Assembly (NCBI GenBank): GCA_964447175.1
Contig: CAYURP010000020.1
Span: 1 to 51,200 of the forward strand
Length of the DNA: 51,200 nucleotides
Direction of reading: 5' to 3'
From: CAYURP01 sp964447175
Lineage (GTDB): Bacteria; Zixibacteria; MSB-5A5; SM23-73-2
The translations under genes and the position numbers were made by a program. The notes under the pieces are model-generated. The model saw only the letters and a list, made by a program, of their open reading frames with translations, ran no database searches and was not told the origin of the DNA. Below, one piece after another: positions 47,876 through 51,200 of the stretch (its first letter is position 1; every line of letters starts with the position of its first letter).

Positions 47876-50482
47876 CTACGGGCAACCTAGTGCGGGACCA
47901 TCATTGAAAAGATAATTCACCAGATAGACAACATCAACGATACTAACCATGTAATCACAATTGGCATCTCCAGCTTCATAGGGTACGGGCTCAGGGCCAT
48001 CATTGAAAAGGTAATTCACCAAATACACGGCATCTACGATCTGGGCTTCCCCATCATTGTTGGCATCACCGGGGATATAAGAGAAAACCCGGAAGCACCA
48101 GGTTTGATCTGAGAATTTCTCCTGTCCCCATCTGTCAAAAGCTTTAACTTTCCAAAAATAGCTTTTCTCCAGCTCTGGGCCGATCAAATCACTTGCTGTG
48201 TAGAAACTATCCGAGATGTTAGAAACAACAGTGGTGGATCCGGGATCAAATATGATTGATTCACCATAATACAGGGTGTAAAACAGGTTATCATCCGGGT
48301 CCGGGTCAAGCGGTTCCTCCCAGCCCAGAGTAAGCGTGTCCTCAAATATCTTGATAGAATCTGCAGGAAAAAGAAGAGTAAAGTTTTCAGGGGGCTCAGG
48401 TAAATAGGTCTGGAAACTATAAGTCTCCGTGCTCCACCTCTCCAGATTGTAAGTATCAAAAGCCTTCACCTTCCAGTAAAAAACCTGATCGTCGGTCAAA
48501 TCGGATAGTGTACTGAAGGTATCGGTGGAACAAACCACAGAGTCCTTTATTGTAAAGGTGGGATCCGTTGAGTAGAAAAGTGTGTAGTTCACCACATCCC
48601 CTGGATCCTCATCCTCAGCTGCCTGCCAGTGGAGGGTAGCTGAAAGCTCCCATATTGTATCCTCATCTGCAGGCATAATCAAAGAGAAAATACCTGGTGC
48701 GTGATAGCCTGCGCTACTTATCCCCACTAAAGCGAAATCATCTATATTCCAGCCACCTATATTTATCCACTCATCTGAGGCTATCTGGAATTTAATCTTA
48801 ACGGATGAGTTGTTATCCGCATAGGAGGAGATGTCTATGTCCTGGTTCTCCCAGGCATAGTCAACATGATCCTGCGAGGTTTGGTTCTCCCAGATTTTAT
48901 TGCCATTGACAAAAATCCTGGCATGATCATAGATTCCCCTTTCCACTGCCAGCCACCTATGAAACTGAAGCCTTACCTTCGAATATCCGCTACAGTCGAT
49001 AATCGGTGATTCCAGATAATTATTTATCAGGTTGGGATAATCCCCCACCAGACCATTACCCCAGACATCGGTGCCTGAAAAGGCAGATATGGGATCCGAA
49101 CGACTCCATTCGGAAACAATCCCATGCTCCCAATCATCCTCACCCATTGTGTAACCATGAGTCCATCCATTATCCCCACCCTCCATATCATCAGAGAATA
49201 CAGGCAATAACTCTCCCACAAAAAGGTAAAAGCTATCTTTGTAAGTACCCTGATCCGCTTGAATGGTAAAAAGAAAATCAACTCTTGTTCCCTGAGGGAC
49301 TGAAGGGTCAACGTCAAATGTAAAATGAGGGTAATCTGAAGCCCTTTCCTGAGAATCAGGGATATCTGGAAAGGTAGCTGACGAATCGGTAACCGTAATG
49401 CCGGAATAGGAAGTACTTAAAATTGCCGAGACATTAGTGGCATCTTCAAATCTAATATTCTTTAAGGTGAGCTGGAGATTGATGGTCTCGTCTGGCTCGA
49501 TTATCCCGTCATTGTCTCCTGCGGAATCTGTTGCCAGATAATCCTTGTAAGTCAGCAGGGTATGTGGTGAAGGAGTGTAGTTGATCAAGTCGACTCCGTA
49601 TCCGATATTACACGATCCGTATTTGATGTAGAAAAATCCACCCAAACCCCATCCTGTTCCCCAGCTATTTTTGCAGATCCAGGCACCCTCTCCTCCACAA
49701 GAAGTATCAGCCCAACCGATGATCAAAACTCCGTGATTAACAGATGATGTACCAGAATTCTCATAACAGCCACCAGTATAATACCTGAAGTCATTATAGA
49801 CCGTCATAGCTGATGCCACCGGACCAGTTAAAAGTGCGGTTTTAATTGAATTCACATCATTGGGCACACCAGACCACCCCTGGATCTTGTCCACCACTTC
49901 ACAGGTAAGCTGGATGCAGGGATCGGTATCATTGGCATGGTAGGGCATGCAGGATTCATAAATTCCTCCGAAATGCATGAAGAGTTCATAAGCGTCGCTC
50001 ATCCATCCTCCGGTTTCACAATTTCCTCCGTAAAGATTGCAGGAAAGAACGTGCTGTTCTGAAAGATCCACCTCCCAACCATCGTAGATTTTTATCATGG
50101 ATTCAAAGGCAGCAGTGGCACAGAAGTCCCAGCAACTGCCGCAACCAGCCTGGTTTTTCACCGGAGTTACCCCGCTGGAATCCCTCCAGTCAAAGACCGT
50201 GGGGAAAGAAGCCGGAGATTTAAGTGTGAACTCCCCCGTTTTCTTCATCCCCTCCTCGTAACGCGGGGAAACCACCACCCCTAAAAGTCTTTGGAATTCT
50301 TCATCTGACAGCCCGGATACAGACGTTCTGCCAGCAGTCCAGCTGTACCCTTTCTCTATTATCATTCTCTGAACCTGATCCAGAGTGAGGTCTTGTGAAC
50401 TTTCCGCCAAGACAACACCCGTACTTAACATCCAGAAAAAAACAAGAAAAGGAGCAATTCTCCATAAATCCCAGCTTCTCAT
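47876..50482 (-). CDS. Secreted papain-family (C1A) peptidase with fibronectin-like repeats and dockerin
   Basis: 868 residues. Signal peptide, propeptide (KGYSWTAGRTS), C1A domain with Gln111, Cys117 (GCGSCWDF), His250 (VNHGVLIIGW) and Asn272 (CKNSWGTGWG). Then the same beta-sandwich and jelly-roll modules as 34667-36655 (GGWNIDDFALVGI), plus two fibronectin-III-like domains (~600-790; FYWKVKAFDTYNLERWS and YFWKVKAFDRWGQEKFS). The C-terminal dockerin has two complete halves (GDANNDGEAQIVDAVYLVNY; GDANCDYMVSIVDVVYLVNY). The active site is intact. It is the longer of two paralogues; same presumed export and assembly route. Confidence 0.93.
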   Translation of the reverse strand: MRSWDLWRIAPFLVFFWMLSTGVVLAESSQDLTLDQVQRMIIEKGYSWTAGRTSVSGLSDEEFQRLLGVVVSPRYEEGMKKTGEFTLKSPASFPTVFDWRDSSGVTPVKNQAGCGSCWDFCATAAFESMIKIYDGWEVDLSEQHVLSCNLYGGNCETGGWMSDAYELFMHFGGIYESCMPYHANDTDPCIQLTCEVVDKIQGWSGVPNDVNSIKTALLTGPVASAMTVYNDFRYYTGGCYENSGTSSVNHGVLIIGWADTSCGGEGAWICKNSWGTGWGLGGFFYIKYGSCNIGYGVDLINYTPSPHTLLTYKDYLATDSAGDNDGIIEPDETINLQLTLKNIRFEDATNVSAILSTSYSGITVTDSSATFPDIPDSQERASDYPHFTFDVDPSVPQGTRVDFLFTIQADQGTYKDSFYLFVGELLPVFSDDMEGGDNGWTHGYTMGEDDWEHGIVSEWSRSDPISAFSGTDVWGNGLVGDYPNLINNYLESPIIDCSGYSKVRLQFHRWLAVERGIYDHARIFVNGNKIWENQTSQDHVDYAWENQDIDISSYADNNSSVKIKFQIASDEWINIGGWNIDDFALVGISSAGYHAPGIFSLIMPADEDTIWELSATLHWQAAEDEDPGDVVNYTLFYSTDPTFTIKDSVVCSTDTFSTLSDLTDDQVFYWKVKAFDTYNLERWSTETYSFQTYLPEPPENFTLLFPADSIKIFEDTLTLGWEEPLDPDPDDNLFYTLYYGESIIFDPGSTTVVSNISDSFYTASDLIGPELEKSYFWKVKAFDRWGQEKFSDQTWCFRVFSYIPGDANNDGEAQIVDAVYLVNYLFNDGPEPVPYEAGDANCDYMVSIVDVVYLVNYLFNDGPALGCP

Positions 50483-50828
50483 AATAATTCTCCTATATAT
50501 CTTTATCTTTCAAATAACTAGGTTTAATTTAATATACGTAATTAAAGCCCATCTGTCAATCCATAATTCCTCTATCTTTATATAAATTATCGACAAATAA
50601 GGATAGCTTAGTTAAAAATTTCTCTAAGAAATAGAAGAAACAAAATCTTATTTCGAAGGAGTTTAAAGCACTGGATTTCTTGAAGGTTTAATAGCGGTAA
50701 TAAAGTTATTTACTGAAAGGATAGATGACCAAGTAACCTAACCACCAGCTTTTTAAAGTATCTTTGCCAGAAGGGTAAACTATTTACAATTTATTATTTA
50801 CCATCTACTATCTACCATCCACTATGCG
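50483..50828. other. Spacer between DUF885 and C1A peptidase genes
   Basis: Contains the peptidase promoter at the left and the period-7 array at the right; the middle is AT-rich without features. Confidence 0.65.
50531..50559 (-). promoter_or_regulatory. Promoter of the second C1A peptidase gene
   Basis: On the minus strand, TTGACA (50554-50559), 17-bp spacer ending TTACG, TATATT (50531-50536). The TTACGTATATT core is the same as in the pfk promoter. Confidence 0.75.
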
Positions 50829-50831
50829 CTA
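50776..50831 (-). repeat. Period-7 array starting at the stop codon of the DUF885 gene
   Basis: Minus strand from the TAG stop: TAGCGCA TAGTGGA, TGGTAGA TAGTAGA, TGGTAAA TAATAAA, TTGTAAA TAGTTTA. Eight heptamers in register, most beginning with a stop codon. Confidence 0.85.
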
Positions 50832-51200
50832 TCCACCGAGAATTATCTCCCGGAGATACTTTGTGGGTGGAGAACCATGTCCCAATAATTTCTGGTTGAA
50901 TTCCTTCAGGTTAAATTCTTTGCCTTTTCTTTTCTTGTATTCCTGGTAGAGATTGAAAACCTCCTGAAAACCGACAAAGTATGTGGAGAGCTGGGTGGAG
51001 GTAAGTTTAGCCCGAATTAGCTTACCCTTAGCCTCAGACTCCTCCTGGAAGGCACCTTCTACCATCAGTTTCATCGCTTCCTCATCTGACATCTTTCCAG
51101 TATGCAGTTTAGCATCCAGAATACTGTTGGTCACTGCCCTGAGGTACATTTTCAATCTCATCATCTTCAATCTGGGATTTGAGTTTTTAAATCCCTGATC
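50829..51200 (-). CDS. DUF885-family protein, C-terminal fragment (cut by window edge)
   Basis: The frame is open to the right edge (codons for DQGFKNSNPR precede the first in-window TTG at 51170), so this is only the last ~123 residues. RLKMYLRAVTNSILDAKLHT, MSDEEAMKLMVEGAFQEESEA, TQLSTYFVGFQEVFNLYQEY and FNLKEFNQKLLGHGSPPTKYL match the C-terminal helical region of DUF885 proteins, some of which are metal-dependent peptidase-like. The catalytic part is outside the window. Its stop codon begins a period-7 array. Confidence 0.8.
   Translation of the reverse strand, partial: DQGFKNSNPRLKMMRLKMYLRAVTNSILDAKLHTGKMSDEEAMKLMVEGAFQEESEAKGKLIRAKLTSTQLSTYFVGFQEVFNLYQEYKKRKGKEFNLKEFNQKLLGHGSPPTKYLREIILGG

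Overview
The window looks like chromosome from an uncultured, moderately AT-rich Gram-negative-type bacterium of the FCB assemblage. My best guess is candidate phylum Zixibacteria or a close relative. This rests on six secreted proteins with two-half dockerin modules of the form DxNxDG...VVYLVNYLF.xGPxPxC, a protein with a C-terminal YPNPFN-type (type A-like) sorting domain, papain-like and gingipain-like secreted peptidases, and an outer-membrane barrel protein. The taxonomic call is inference.

Left part, plus strand (1-18.2 kb): the 3' part of a secreted carboxypeptidase-regulatory-repeat/dockerin protein; a complete four-gene sugar-type ABC importer; a 1403-residue fused activator of 2-hydroxyacyl-CoA dehydratase type with two ASKHA ATPase domains and its own consensus promoter; a PAP2-like membrane phosphatase; then a signalling block of GAF histidine kinase, REC-GAF-GAF hybrid kinase and NtrC-type sigma-54 activator, followed by a degenerate GGDEF protein.

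Middle, mostly minus strand (18.3-34 kb): a lipoprotein; a 2-hydroxyacid block (FAD-linked oxidase, malate/lactate dehydrogenase-family enzyme, LarA-type lactate racemase, and a GlcF-like Fe-S subunit set apart by a dockerin/cohesin-like gene); a plus-strand C25 peptidase with dockerin; a 14-repeat propeller-like secreted protein; an eIF2B-related isomerase; an RNase HIII-like nuclease; and elongation factor P with glutamine at the tip of the loop that is normally modified on Lys or Arg.

Right, minus strand (34.6-51.2 kb): two paralogous papain-family peptidases with dockerins; a double-PDZ protein; a beta-helix/dockerin protein with a ~480-nt non-coding leader; a lipoprotein; a glycolytic block pfk (pyrophosphate-type active site), barrel protein, gap, pgk, tpi, secG, tRNA-Leu(GAG); an HAD hydrolase; and the C-terminus of a DUF885 protein cut by the window edge.

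The most unusual material is not coding. (1) Intergenic spacers near 1.3-1.9, 6.3-7.15 and 19.1-19.6 kb are packed with many different perfect short inverted repeats, several combined into ~60-bp elements bracketed by GTAG...CTAC, with the same elements recurring in opposite orientation. (2) Degenerate period-7 arrays begin exactly at the stop codons of at least four genes, another follows the tRNA directly, and a short one sits inside a coding sequence. (3) A 151-bp tandem duplication has copied a promoter. Many minus-strand genes have recognisable TTGAC(A/T)-16/17-TATATT promoters.
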